NCBI GenBank assembly: GCA_910589085.1
Contig: CAJUSG010000043.1
Span: forward strand, 1-21,112
Direction: 5' to 3'
From: an uncultured Oscillospiraceae bacterium
GTDB lineage: Bacteria; Bacillota; Clostridia; Oscillospirales; Oscillospiraceae
Length of the DNA stretch: 21,112 bases
Shown: in pieces, positions 1 to 7,585 of the stretch
Position numbering within the stretch: the stretch's first letter is position 1
Layout: the number at the start of each line of letters is the position of its first letter
The notes under the pieces: generated by a model
What the model was told of the DNA's origin: nothing
Database searches by the model: none
What the model saw: the letters and a program-made list of their open reading frames with translations, nothing else
Translations under genes and position numbers: made by a program

Positions 1-2
1 AG

Positions 3-935
3 ACCACCCTGGGGGGCTACTCCCCCGAGCAGCGGCTGGAGCAGAAGCTGGGGGCGGTGTGCCGGTCCTGCGGCTACGACGAGATCATCACCTACTCCTT
101 CATCTCCCCCACCTGGTACGACAAGATCGGCTGGCCGGAGGCCCATGCCAAACAGGAGTTTTTCAAGATCATGAATCCTCTGGGGGAGGACACCTCCATC
201 ATGCGCACCACCACCCTGCCCTCCATGCTGGACATTCTGGCCCGGAACTACAACTACCGTAACAAGGACGTCCGCCTCTACGAGCTGGGCCGGATCTATC
301 TCCCCGGCGGGGAGGACGGTCTGGCCAGCGAGGCCAAGATACTCACCCTGGGGGCTTACGGCGAGGGCTTCGACTTCTACGATTTGAAGGGAACTGTAGA
401 GGCCATTCTGAACGGTATCCGGGCCGAGGACATCCACTTCGAGGGCTCCCTGGGGGCCCCCTCCGACGTCTCTTACCATCCCGGCCGCTTTGCCACAATT
501 TGGAGCGGCACCAATCAGGTGGGCGTAATGGGCCAGATTCACCCCAACGTGGCGAAAAATTTCGGCGTGGACGGCGAGCTGTACTGCGCGGAGCTGTCCT
601 TCGACGGGCTGATGAACGCCCGTGGCGCAGAGGCCGAGTATGTCCCCCTGCCCAGGTTCCCCTCCGTCACCCGGGATATCGCCGTGGTGTGCGACGAGGA
701 CATCACGGTGGGGGCGCTGGAGAAGGCCATCCGAAAGGGGGCCAAGGGGCTGCTCAAGGAGGTCGCCCTCTTCGATATCTACCGGGGCAAGGGGATCGAC
801 GAGGGCAAGAAGTCCGTCGCCTTCAACCTGGTCCTCCGGGCCGACGACCGCTCCCTCACCTCCGAGGAGGCCGACGAGGACGTGAAGTCCATCCTGGAGG
901 CCCTGGAGCAGGACTGCGGGGCGAAATTGCGGTAA
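3..935 (+). CDS. pheT: Phenylalanyl-tRNA synthetase beta subunit, 3' part
   Basis: This is the C-terminal 310 residues of the beta subunit; the gene enters from the left edge and the reading frame is open from base 3. With PheS, PheT charges tRNA-Phe in the cytoplasm. The first part (to about base 640) matches the catalytic-like core of the beta chain, including the stretch CGYDEIITYSFISP and later NPLGEDTSIMRTT, typical of PheT. From about base 642 to the stop lies the ferredoxin-fold anticodon-binding domain, starting LPRFPSVTRDIAVV and containing LFDIYRGKGIDEGKKS. The stop TAA at 933-935 overlaps the AAGGAG ribosome binding site of the next gene, so the two are probably cotranscribed. Nothing looks broken; the missing N-terminus is only the window edge. 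The upstream partner pheS is expected but not seen. Confidence 0.96.
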   Translation, partial: TTLGGYSPEQRLEQKLGAVCRSCGYDEIITYSFISPTWYDKIGWPEAHAKQEFFKIMNPLGEDTSIMRTTTLPSMLDILARNYNYRNKDVRLYELGRIYLPGGEDGLASEAKILTLGAYGEGFDFYDLKGTVEAILNGIRAEDIHFEGSLGAPSDVSYHPGRFATIWSGTNQVGVMGQIHPNVAKNFGVDGELYCAELSFDGLMNARGAEAEYVPLPRFPSVTRDIAVVCDEDITVGALEKAIRKGAKGLLKEVALFDIYRGKGIDEGKKSVAFNLVLRADDRSLTSEEADEDVKSILEALEQDCGAKLR

Positions 936-946
936 GGAGAAACGCC

Positions 947-1975
947 ATGATTCGTTTTGAATGTGATTACACCACCGGGGCCCACCCCAGGATTCTGGAG
1001 GCCCTGGTGAACACCAACACAGAGGGCTGCCCCGGCTACGGGGTGGATATCCACTGCGAGCGGGCCCGGGCCATGCTCCGGGAGCTGTGCCAGGCCCCCG
1101 AGGCGGGGGTCCACTTCCTGGTGGGGGGCACCCAGGCCAACGCCACCGTCATCGCCGCCGCCCTGCGGCCCCACCAGGGGGTACTGTGCGCCGAGACGGG
1201 CCACATCCACGTCCACGAGACGGGAGCCGTGGAGGCCACCGGCCACAAGGTGCTGGCCCTGCCCGCCGAAAACGGCAAGATCACCGCCCGGCAGATCGAC
1301 CAGTACTGTCAGGACCACTTCGACAATGAGGCCTGGGAGCACATGGTGCAGCCCGGCATGGTCTACCTCTCCCTGCCCACCGAGCTGGGCACGGTGTACA
1401 CCCTGGCGGAGCTGGAGGAGATCTCCCAGACCGCCCGGCGGTGGAAGCTGCCCCTCTTTGTGGACGGGGCAAGGCTGGCCTGCGGGCTGGCCGCGTCGGA
1501 CGTGACCCTGCCCGACCTGGCCCGGCTGTGCGACGTGTTCTACCTGGGGGGCACCAAGGCGGGGCTCCTCTTCGGTGAGGCGGTGGTCATTACCAACCCC
1601 GCCCTGAACAGGGATTTTCGCTACCTCATCAAGCAGCACGGCGGTATGCTGGCCAAGGGGAGGCTGCTGGGGGTGCAGTTCGAGGCCTTCCTCACCGATC
1701 ACCTCTTCGAGGAGATCGGCAGGCAGGAGGTGGCCCAGGCCATGCGCCTGCGGGAGGCCTTCCTGGCCAAGGGCTGGGACCTCTTTGTAGACTCGGCCTC
1801 CAACCAGCAGTTCCCCATCCTGCCCAACGGGGCCGTGGCCGTTCTGAGGCACAAGTACTCCTTTGAGGTGTGGGAGAAGGTGGACCAGGCCCACACCGCC
1901 GTCCGCTTCTGCACCAGCTGGTCCACCACCGATCAGGATGTGGACGCGCTGATCGCCGACATCCAGCCGCTGTGA
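947..1975 (+). CDS. Threonine aldolase / beta-eliminating lyase family PLP enzyme
   Basis: A 342-residue fold-type I PLP enzyme of the low-specificity threonine aldolase family, which cleaves L-threonine or L-allo-threonine to glycine and acetaldehyde. The start is the ATG at 947, with AAGGAG at 934-939 eight bases upstream. Visible family features are the phosphate-binding GGTQANAT near residues 60-67, a histidine (H86) in GHIHVHETGA at the position of the PLP-stacking histidine, VDGARL with D173 as the likely pyridine-nitrogen partner, and the Schiff-base lysine K204 in LGGTKAGLLFGE. Length agrees with the family's 330-350 residues. It sits 11 bases after pheT and is probably read through from it. 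The exact substrate cannot be told from sequence; related beta-eliminating lyases share the same fold and motifs, so a different hydroxy-amino-acid is possible. Confidence 0.9.
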   Translation: MIRFECDYTTGAHPRILEALVNTNTEGCPGYGVDIHCERARAMLRELCQAPEAGVHFLVGGTQANATVIAAALRPHQGVLCAETGHIHVHETGAVEATGHKVLALPAENGKITARQIDQYCQDHFDNEAWEHMVQPGMVYLSLPTELGTVYTLAELEEISQTARRWKLPLFVDGARLACGLAASDVTLPDLARLCDVFYLGGTKAGLLFGEAVVITNPALNRDFRYLIKQHGGMLAKGRLLGVQFEAFLTDHLFEEIGRQEVAQAMRLREAFLAKGWDLFVDSASNQQFPILPNGAVAVLRHKYSFEVWEKVDQAHTAVRFCTSWSTTDQDVDALIADIQPL

Positions 1976-1980
1976 ATCCG

Positions 1981-2017
1981 TCAGGGCGGGGGCAGGCCTC
2001 CGCCCTGAAGCTTTTGG
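1981..2017 (+). terminator. Possible weak intrinsic terminator or attenuating hairpin
   Basis: TCAGGGCGG at 1981-1989 pairs perfectly with CCGCCCTGA at 2000-2008, with a ten-base GC-rich loop, followed by AAGCTTTTGGG. The T tract is only four bases, so termination would be partial. It could separate the pheT-aldolase unit from the membrane enzyme gene that starts 27 bases later, or modulate read-through into it. Confidence 0.4.
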
Positions 2018-2034
2018 GTATTGGGGGGAGGTCT

Positions 2035-3900
2035 TTGAAAAAACACTGGATTTCCGTGCTGCACCTGGCCCTGATTCTGATCTGTCCCCTGGCCGCCACC
2101 CTGGCCTGTCAGCTGGTCAGCCTTCAGGACCTGCCCGCCGCCTGGGACTGGCTCGTCTCCTCCCCCCGGCCGGCCGCCATGTACTGCATGGCCTTGCTCC
2201 TGGCGCAGATGGTCCTCACCGGGCTGACCCGCCTCAGCGGGCTGGCCGGTCTGCTGGCCGCCCTGCCCCCCTTCGCCCTGACCCTGGCCAGCCACTACAA
2301 AGCCGCCATCAACGGCGAGCCCCTCACCCTGGCCGACCTGGCCCTGGCCGACCAGCTGGAGGATATCGCCGGGTTCGCCGCCGGCAACATCTCCATCACC
2401 CCCGTGGTGTGGACCGCCATCTCCTACATAGCGGTCCCTTTTGTTGTGCTCACCGTGCTGGACATCCGCGCCCTTCTGCGCCGCGACCACCCCCTCTCCT
2501 TCCGGCGGGGGCTGGCTATGGCCGCCGCCAGCGGGGCGCTGCTGATGCTCTTTATCCCCTTCTCCCTGCGGCCCTGGTGCATTGACCAGTATAAGGCCTA
2601 CCCCATTCAGGGGGCCCGGGACCCCCGTCTGGGCGTCTCGCTCAGCCTGCTCAGCGCCTGGTACTGCGCCGAGCCCTCCCCCTCCAACGCCTACAGCCAG
2701 GGTCATCTTGAGGATATTCTGGAGGACATGGAGAGGGCGCTGGCCCGGCAGGAGCCCTCTGAACTCAGACCCCACATCATCTTTGTGATGAATGAGAGCT
2801 TTTTCGACATCACCCGGCTGGAGGGGCTGGACTTCTCTCAGGACCCCCTGTCCAACTACCACCGGCTCCGGCGGGAGACCACCTGGGGCCGGTTCTACAC
2901 CACCACCTGCGGCGGTGGCACCGGACAGGTGGAGATGGAGACCTTTACCGGCGTCGCCTCGGAGGAGCTGGACGGCAGCACCGCCAACACCGACCTGGAC
3001 CCGGAGGACTATCAGGCCCTGCCCTCCTATGTCCGGGTGCTGCGGGAAAACGGCTACCGGACCGTCGCCTTCCACGCCCACACCGACGCCCTGTACAACC
3101 GGGATCAGAACTACCCCCATCTGGGCTTTGACCAGGTGCTGTTTTACGACCCCTTCCTGGAGGGCGCCACCTTTGAGGGGGGATTTTTCGACGACGACTC
3201 CGCCGCCGATGTGATTATCTCCCTGTTTGAAGAGAATCGTTCACAGCCCCTCTTTCTCTACACCATGACCATGCAGAACCACCAGCCCTACCGCGCCGGC
3301 CGGTACGACCCGGAGCGGGTAGAGGTGTCCAGCCCCCTGCTGTCCCGGAGGGAACTGGAGGGGGTCACCAGCTTCACCAGCGGCCTGTACGACGCCGACC
3401 GAATGCTGGGCAGGCTGGTGGACTACTTCTCCCGGACGGACGAGCCGGTGATCCTGGTGTTCGCCGGAGACCACACCCCCGCGCTGCCCCTGGGGGAGGA
3501 TGAGAGCGTCTATACTCGGCTGGGAGCCGCCCCCACGGTGGTCTCCACCGGCTGGACGGAGGAGGACTACCGGACCATGATGTCCACCGATTACATGATC
3601 TGGTCCAACTGCCGGGAACCCCAGGGGGAGAGGGTCAGCGGAACCACCGTTATGGGGGCCTCCCTGCTGGAGCTGGCCGGGGTGCGGTCCACCCCCTTCT
3701 TCGCCTGGATGGCCCAGACCCGCCGGGACACAATGGCCTTTCACGCCCGGCTGGTCACCCTGGACCCGGAGGGACAGCCTGTCTCGCCGGACAGCCCCGC
3801 CGTCCGGGCCTTCCGGAACGACTACACTGACGTGATCTACGATCTGCTCTACGGTCAGGGGTATATCGCCGGGGAGATCAACCGGGTGGCGCCGCCGTAA
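2035..3900 (+). CDS. LTA synthase family membrane sulfatase-fold protein
   Basis: A 621-residue polytopic membrane enzyme of the LtaS/alkaline-phosphatase superfamily, expected to transfer phosphoglycerol to a glycolipid or polymer outside the membrane. The N-terminal 180 residues hold about five hydrophobic segments (near 8-26, 47-65, 68-88, 121-143 and 159-178). The extracellular catalytic domain runs from about residue 245. By comparison with LtaS, E254 in VMNESFFD, the presumed catalytic T296 in GGGTGQVEME, and D479-H480 in FAGDHTP are the expected metal and nucleophile residues; HTDALYNRD near 349-357 and MQNHQPY near 413-419 also align with the active site. The chosen start is TTG at 2035 behind GGGGGAGGT at 2024-2032; no in-frame ATG or GTG has a better site, but the spacing is short, so the start is uncertain. 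The substrate (lipoteichoic acid or another phosphoglycerol polymer) is not determined. Confidence 0.85.
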   Translation: MKKHWISVLHLALILICPLAATLACQLVSLQDLPAAWDWLVSSPRPAAMYCMALLLAQMVLTGLTRLSGLAGLLAALPPFALTLASHYKAAINGEPLTLADLALADQLEDIAGFAAGNISITPVVWTAISYIAVPFVVLTVLDIRALLRRDHPLSFRRGLAMAAASGALLMLFIPFSLRPWCIDQYKAYPIQGARDPRLGVSLSLLSAWYCAEPSPSNAYSQGHLEDILEDMERALARQEPSELRPHIIFVMNESFFDITRLEGLDFSQDPLSNYHRLRRETTWGRFYTTTCGGGTGQVEMETFTGVASEELDGSTANTDLDPEDYQALPSYVRVLRENGYRTVAFHAHTDALYNRDQNYPHLGFDQVLFYDPFLEGATFEGGFFDDDSAADVIISLFEENRSQPLFLYTMTMQNHQPYRAGRYDPERVEVSSPLLSRRELEGVTSFTSGLYDADRMLGRLVDYFSRTDEPVILVFAGDHTPALPLGEDESVYTRLGAAPTVVSTGWTEEDYRTMMSTDYMIWSNCREPQGERVSGTTVMGASLLELAGVRSTPFFAWMAQTRRDTMAFHARLVTLDPEGQPVSPDSPAVRAFRNDYTDVIYDLLYGQGYIAGEINRVAPP

Positions 3901-3922
3901 CCTTCAGAAAATTTTAAGACTT

Positions 3923-3956
3923 TTGACCAGGCTTTGTAAGAAATCTCTGGTATATT
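3923..3956 (+). promoter_or_regulatory. Candidate promoter for the transglutaminase-like lipoprotein
   Basis: TGGTATATT at 3948-3956 forms an extended -10 element (TGn before TATATT). A TTGACC lies at 3923-3928 but is 22 bases from the -10, which is too far for a normal spacer, so any activity would rest on the extended -10. The local sequence is AT-rich against its surroundings. Confidence 0.4.
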
Positions 3957-3978
3957 GAAGTCCTAGGAGGTGACCACA

Positions 3979-5130
3979 ATGAAACGAACCTTATCTCTCC
4001 TGCTGGCCCTGATCCTGCTGCTGCCGGGGTGCGGCAAGAAGGAAGACGTGACCACCGGCCAGGACGCCGGGACCATCGCCCGTGTCATACTGGCCTATCT
4101 GGACGAGAGCCGGGATGCGGACGCCCTCACATGGTATCTGGAGCCCTCGGACATAGACGGCTACATAAAGGACTACTACAAGCTGGAGGATGTGCCCTGG
4201 GCCGACGGAGCTGTCGTCCGAATGGAAGGGGCCCGGGCCTTTGAGCTGGCGGTGCTCCGGGTGGACGAGCAGAATGTGGAGACGGTGACCGCCGCCCTAC
4301 AGGACTATCTGCTGGACCGGAAGGGCTCCTTCATCGGCTATTTCCCTGACCAGGTGGATTTGATCGACAACGCCCTGATTCTCTCCAAGGGGCAATGGGC
4401 GGCCCTCCTCGTCTGTGAGGACCCGAACCAGGCCGAATCCGCCTTTGAGAGCTGCTTTGGCGAGGGAATCAATGCCGTGGGCATCCCAGTCATCCTTGGC
4501 CCGGACGAGGATGACCTGCGCCCCGACGGCCGTCTGATTTACAAGGACCCCGGCAAGGACGACATGACCCTCTTTGACAATTCCGCCATCCTGGCCGCCT
4601 GGGAGAGCGGGGACGACTCCGGGCTGTCCAAACAGGACAAGGAGGTTCTGGACGCGGCAAAGCGGGTCTTTGACCGATACGTCACCCCAGGAATGACCGA
4701 CTATGCCAAAGAATATGCCCTGTATACCTGGCTCACCGGGAATGTCAACTATGACAAGACACATTACGAGAAAAAAGGCGCGCCCCGTACCTCATACCAG
4801 CCCTACGGCCCGCTGATCCAGGGCAAGGGGGTCTGTCTGGGCTACGCCGAGACCTTCCGGCTGCTGATGGACATGGCGGGAATTGAGTGTATCACCGTCA
4901 CCGGGGCGGCCTTCGGCAACCGGGAGAACCACGCCTGGAACATGGTGAAGCTCAACGGCCAGTGGTACTGCGTGGACCCCACCTGGGACACACGGCCTTG
5001 GATGGACGAAAATGGGGAGTTTGTGTACACCTACTTCAACGTCACCAGCGACTTTTTGGCCGACACCGACCACCAGTGGGACTATGACAGCGTCCCCGAG
5101 GCCACGGCGGAGGACGGCGGCTGTCCATAG
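3979..5130 (+). CDS. Lipoprotein with DUF4358-like region and transglutaminase-like domain
   Basis: A 383-residue predicted surface lipoprotein. The start is the ATG at 3979, eight bases after AGGAGG (3965-3970); a GTG three codons earlier lies inside that site and is unlikely. Residues 1-17 are a lipoprotein signal peptide ending LLLPGC, with C18 as the likely lipidated cysteine. Residues about 30-165 resemble DUF4358 lipoproteins (ARAFELAVLRV, then GSFIGYFPDQVDLIDNALIL and LVCEDPNQAESAF). Residues about 225-340 are a transglutaminase-like cysteine-protease fold with a complete triad: C286 in GKGVCLGYAETFRLLM, H318 in NRENHAWNMV and D333 in WYCVDPTWD. Such domains act as peptidases, crosslinkers or amidases on the cell surface; the substrate here is unknown. 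The gene appears monocistronic and converges on the arg cluster. Confidence 0.85.
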   Translation: MKRTLSLLLALILLLPGCGKKEDVTTGQDAGTIARVILAYLDESRDADALTWYLEPSDIDGYIKDYYKLEDVPWADGAVVRMEGARAFELAVLRVDEQNVETVTAALQDYLLDRKGSFIGYFPDQVDLIDNALILSKGQWAALLVCEDPNQAESAFESCFGEGINAVGIPVILGPDEDDLRPDGRLIYKDPGKDDMTLFDNSAILAAWESGDDSGLSKQDKEVLDAAKRVFDRYVTPGMTDYAKEYALYTWLTGNVNYDKTHYEKKGAPRTSYQPYGPLIQGKGVCLGYAETFRLLMDMAGIECITVTGAAFGNRENHAWNMVKLNGQWYCVDPTWDTRPWMDENGEFVYTYFNVTSDFLADTDHQWDYDSVPEATAEDGGCP

Positions 5131-5134
5131 GCGC

Positions 5135-5169
5135 AAAAAACGGACCTCCGGCATTACGCCGGGGGTCCG
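5135..5169 (-). terminator. Intrinsic terminator of the arg cluster
   Basis: Read on the minus strand, a 12-base-pair stem (5158-5169 with 5141-5152, one G-T pair, loop GTAAT) is followed by six T residues (5140-5135). On the plus strand the A tract precedes the stem and no T tract follows, so it should end transcription coming out of argF and only weakly, if at all, that of the lipoprotein gene. Confidence 0.8.
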
Positions 5170-5184
5170 CTGCCTCATATATGC

Positions 5185-5210
5185 GGGCCGCCAAGGGCGG
5201 CGGCCCCTAC
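5185..5210. repeat. Short imperfect palindrome ending in CCCTAC at the argF stop
   Basis: GGGCCGCC at 5185-5192 pairs imperfectly with GGCGGCGGCCCC at 5196-5207, and the right edge is CCCTAC, read GTAGGG on the minus strand. The same edge bounds the larger palindromes between the arg genes, so this may be a shortened member of that family. Its edge contains the argF stop codon. Confidence 0.6.
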
Positions 5211-6124
5211 GCTTCCTTCATCAGCAGGTACATAACCGCCTTCTGGGCGTGGAGGCGGTTCTCCGCCTCGTCAAAGATCTCCTCCGCGTGGGCCTCAAAG
5301 ACCTCCGCGGTGATCTCCTCCCCCCGGTGGGCAGGGAGGCAGTGCTGCACCATGCAGCCCGGGTTGGTGAGGGCCATCAGCTCCCCGTTGACCTGATAGC
5401 CGGCGAACGCCCTCTCCCGCTCCGCCTTCTCCCCCTCCTGGCCCATGGAGGCCCACACGTCGGTGACGATTACGTCGGCCCCCACGGCGGCCTCCTCGGG
5501 GGTACGGAACAGAGTGAATTTATGGGCTGGGTCTCCCTTGGCAAACTCCAGCACCCGGGGGGCGGGGTCGTAGCCCTCGGGGCAGGCCACAGATACCTCC
5601 ATGCCCACCTTCAGGCCGCCCACAATGAGGGAGTTGGCCATGTTGTTGCCGTCCCCGATGTAGCACAGCTTCAAGCCCTCCAGCACCGCCTTGTGCTCCC
5701 GGACGGTGAGCAGATCGGCCAGCACCTGGCAGGGATGGCAGAAGTCGGTGAGGCCGTTGATGACCGGGATATCGGCGTATTTGGCCAGCTCCTCCACCTC
5801 AGACTGGGCGAAGGTGCGTATCATAATGCCGTCGCAGTAGCGGCTGAGCACCCGGGCGGTGTCCGCCACCGGCTCGCCCCGGCCGATCTGGCTCTCCTTG
5901 CCCGACAGGAACAGGGCATGCCCCCCCAGCTGGTACATCCCCGTCTCGAAGGACACCCGGGTCCGGGTCGAGTTCTTCTCAAAGATCATCGCCAGGGTCT
6001 TGCCCTTGAGATATTCCTGTTGGATGCCGTGCTTCTGCTCGTATTTCAGCTGGTCCGCCTTGTTCAGAATGGCAAGGATGTCCTCCTTGGACAAATCCAG
6101 CAGCTTTAACAGGCCTTTTTTCAT
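5207..6124 (-). CDS. argF: Ornithine carbamoyltransferase
   Basis: A 305-residue cytoplasmic enzyme that makes citrulline from ornithine and carbamoyl phosphate. The carbamoyl-phosphate loop STRTR is at 52-56, HPCQVLADLLT starts at 130, the ornithine-binding DVWASMGQE (SMG loop) is at 222-230, and HCLPAHRG, with the catalytic cysteine, is at 261-268. The SMG loop and HCLPAHRG separate it from aspartate carbamoyltransferase. The start ATG at 6124 follows AGGAG with a ten-base gap; in-frame TTG and ATG codons up to 6148 lie over or ahead of this site and are less likely. It is the last gene of the arginine cluster, so an anabolic role is inferred. Its TAG stop falls in the GTAGGGG edge of a palindrome, suggesting the original 3' end may have been altered. 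Confidence 0.96.
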   Translation of the reverse strand: MKKGLLKLLDLSKEDILAILNKADQLKYEQKHGIQQEYLKGKTLAMIFEKNSTRTRVSFETGMYQLGGHALFLSGKESQIGRGEPVADTARVLSRYCDGIMIRTFAQSEVEELAKYADIPVINGLTDFCHPCQVLADLLTVREHKAVLEGLKLCYIGDGNNMANSLIVGGLKVGMEVSVACPEGYDPAPRVLEFAKGDPAHKFTLFRTPEEAAVGADVIVTDVWASMGQEGEKAERERAFAGYQVNGELMALTNPGCMVQHCLPAHRGEEITAEVFEAHAEEIFDEAENRLHAQKAVMYLLMKEA

Positions 6125-6150
6125 GGTCTTTTTACTCCTCATTATCAAAT

Positions 6151-6222
6151 GTAGGGCGCGACGACCTCGGCGCGCCGTTTGAATGCCTGTAAAGGCGGGC
6201 CGCCGGGGTCGTCGGCCCCTAC
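6151..6222. repeat. GTAGGG...CCCTAC palindromic element, copy A (argD-argF gap)
   Basis: A 72-base imperfect palindrome. The left arm begins GTAGGGCGCGACGACC and the right arm, reverse complemented, begins GTAGGGGCCGACGACC; both arms are about 27 bases and the central loop is about 18. It fills most of the 107-base gap between argD and argF and would fold into a long hairpin in the arg mRNA. Confidence 0.8.
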
Positions 6223-6231
6223 AAATCGCTC

Positions 6232-7410
6232 TCAGCGCAAGGTCTCCTTCAAAATAGCCAGGCCCCTGTCCATCTCCTCCCGGGTGATGGTCAGCGGGGG
6301 CAGGAAGCGCAGGCCGGGGCCGGCGGTGAGCACCAGAAGGCCGTTTTCAATGAGCCGGGCGGCCAGCTCCCGGTTGGTCCAGCCCGCCTTGACCTCGACG
6401 CCGATCATCAGCCCCAGGCCGCGGGTGGCCCCCAGACAGGGCAGGGACAGCTCCTCCACCTGGGCTCGGAGATAGTCCCCCTTCTCCCGCACCTGGGCCA
6501 GAAAGGCCTCGTCCATCCGCTCCAGCACATGACAGGCCGCCGCCGCCGCGATGGGATTGCCCCCGAAGGTGGTGCCGTGGGTGCCGGGGGCGAACACATC
6601 CCTGCACCTCTCATTGGCCATCACGCCGCCGAAGGGCAGGCCCCCGGCGATGCCCTTGGCGAAGGAGACCACGTCAGGCGCAAGGCCGTACTGCTGGAAG
6701 GCGAACAGGGTTCCCGTGCGGCCTACCCCCGTCTGTACCTCGTCGATGAGGAGCAGCCAGTCCCGCTTGGCGCACAGGTCGGCCGTCTTTCGGACAAAAT
6801 CCTGGTCCAGAGGCAGAACGCCCCCCTCCCCCTGGACCAGCTCCAGCATGACGGCGCATACGTCGTGGCCGGCCACCGCCTCCAGGCTGTCCATGTCGTT
6901 GGCGTCGGCGTAGCGGAAGCCCTCGGTGAAGGGAAAGAAGTAGTCGTGGAATTTGTCCTGCCCGGTGGCCGCCAGGGTGGTGATGGTGCGGCCGTGGAAG
7001 GAGTTGTGGAGGGTGATGACCGTCCCCCGGCCCTTGCCGTATTTGTCAAAGGACCACTTCCGGGCCAGCTTTATCATGGCCTCGTTGGCCTCCGCCCCGG
7101 AGTTGGCAAACATGGCGTTGGACATGCCCGCCCCCTGGCACAGCGCCCTGGCCGCCCGGGCGTAGGGTTCGGTATAGAACAGGTTGGAGATGTGGCCCAG
7201 CTTCGCCGCCTGCCCGGTCACCGCCTTCAGCCAGCCCTCGTCGCCGTGGCCCAGGGAGGTCACCCCGATGCCCGAGGTGAAATCAATGTACTCTCTGCCG
7301 TCCATATCCCACAGGACAGCCCCCTTGCCCCGGTCCACGGCCACGGGGAAACGGCTGTAGGAGTGCATGACATACTGCTCGTCCAGGCTCTTTATCTCTT
7401 CAAAGGTCAT
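6232..7410 (-). CDS. argD: Acetylornithine aminotransferase
   Basis: A 392-residue class III PLP aminotransferase that converts N-acetylglutamate semialdehyde to N-acetylornithine with glutamate as amino donor. FANSGAEANE (101-110) and NSFHGRT (136-142) contact PLP, D223 in LIDEVQTGVGRTG binds the pyridine nitrogen, and K252 in SFAKGIAGGLPFGG is the Schiff-base lysine. The start ATG at 7410 follows AAGGAGG with a seven-base gap. Length is normal for ArgD. Placement between argB and argF fixes the main role. ArgD enzymes often also act as succinyldiaminopimelate aminotransferase, which cannot be judged here. Confidence 0.95.
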   Translation of the reverse strand: MTFEEIKSLDEQYVMHSYSRFPVAVDRGKGAVLWDMDGREYIDFTSGIGVTSLGHGDEGWLKAVTGQAAKLGHISNLFYTEPYARAARALCQGAGMSNAMFANSGAEANEAMIKLARKWSFDKYGKGRGTVITLHNSFHGRTITTLAATGQDKFHDYFFPFTEGFRYADANDMDSLEAVAGHDVCAVMLELVQGEGGVLPLDQDFVRKTADLCAKRDWLLLIDEVQTGVGRTGTLFAFQQYGLAPDVVSFAKGIAGGLPFGGVMANERCRDVFAPGTHGTTFGGNPIAAAAACHVLERMDEAFLAQVREKGDYLRAQVEELSLPCLGATRGLGLMIGVEVKAGWTNRELAARLIENGLLVLTAGPGLRFLPPLTITREEMDRGLAILKETLR

Positions 7411-7434
7411 AAGAAAACCTCCTTGTCTGGGTGT

Positions 7435-7514
7435 GTAGGGCGGGACGACCTCGGCCCGCCGTCTAAACAGGCTTATCTATCCGGAGGGGCGGCGCGCCGG
7501 GTCGTCGCGCCCTA
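7435..7514. repeat. GTAGGG...CCCTAA palindromic element, copy B (argB-argD gap)
   Basis: An 80-base imperfect palindrome beginning GTAGGGCGGGACGACCTCGG and ending GGGTCGTCGCGCCCTAA. The arms match those of copies A and C, while the central loop sequence differs. It occupies nearly half of the 175-base gap between argB and argD. Confidence 0.8.
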
Positions 7515-7519
7515 ATACC

Positions 7520-7572
7520 ATCCGCCCACCGGGTCCGATGTGTAGTCATGGGCGGATAATATCCGCCCCTAC
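7520..7572. repeat. Nested short palindromes beside copy B
   Basis: GGGCGGAT (7550-7557) pairs with ATCCGCCC (7561-7568) around a three-base loop, inside outer GTAG (7542) and CTAC (7569-7572) edges. A third segment, ATCCGCCCA at 7520-7528, could instead pair with TGGGCGGAT at 7549-7557. The two hairpins exclude each other. Confidence 0.6.
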
Positions 7573-7585
7573 GGACAAGCCGGTA

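Noticed and set aside
779..3120. Long minus-strand frames opposite pheT, the lyase and the LTA-synthase-like gene
   Set aside because: They lie opposite well-supported genes and show shadow-frame composition only.
5135..5169. Terminator for the plus-strand lipoprotein gene
   Set aside because: On the plus strand the stem is followed by CTGCCTCATAT without a T tract; the six-base T run exists only on the minus strand.
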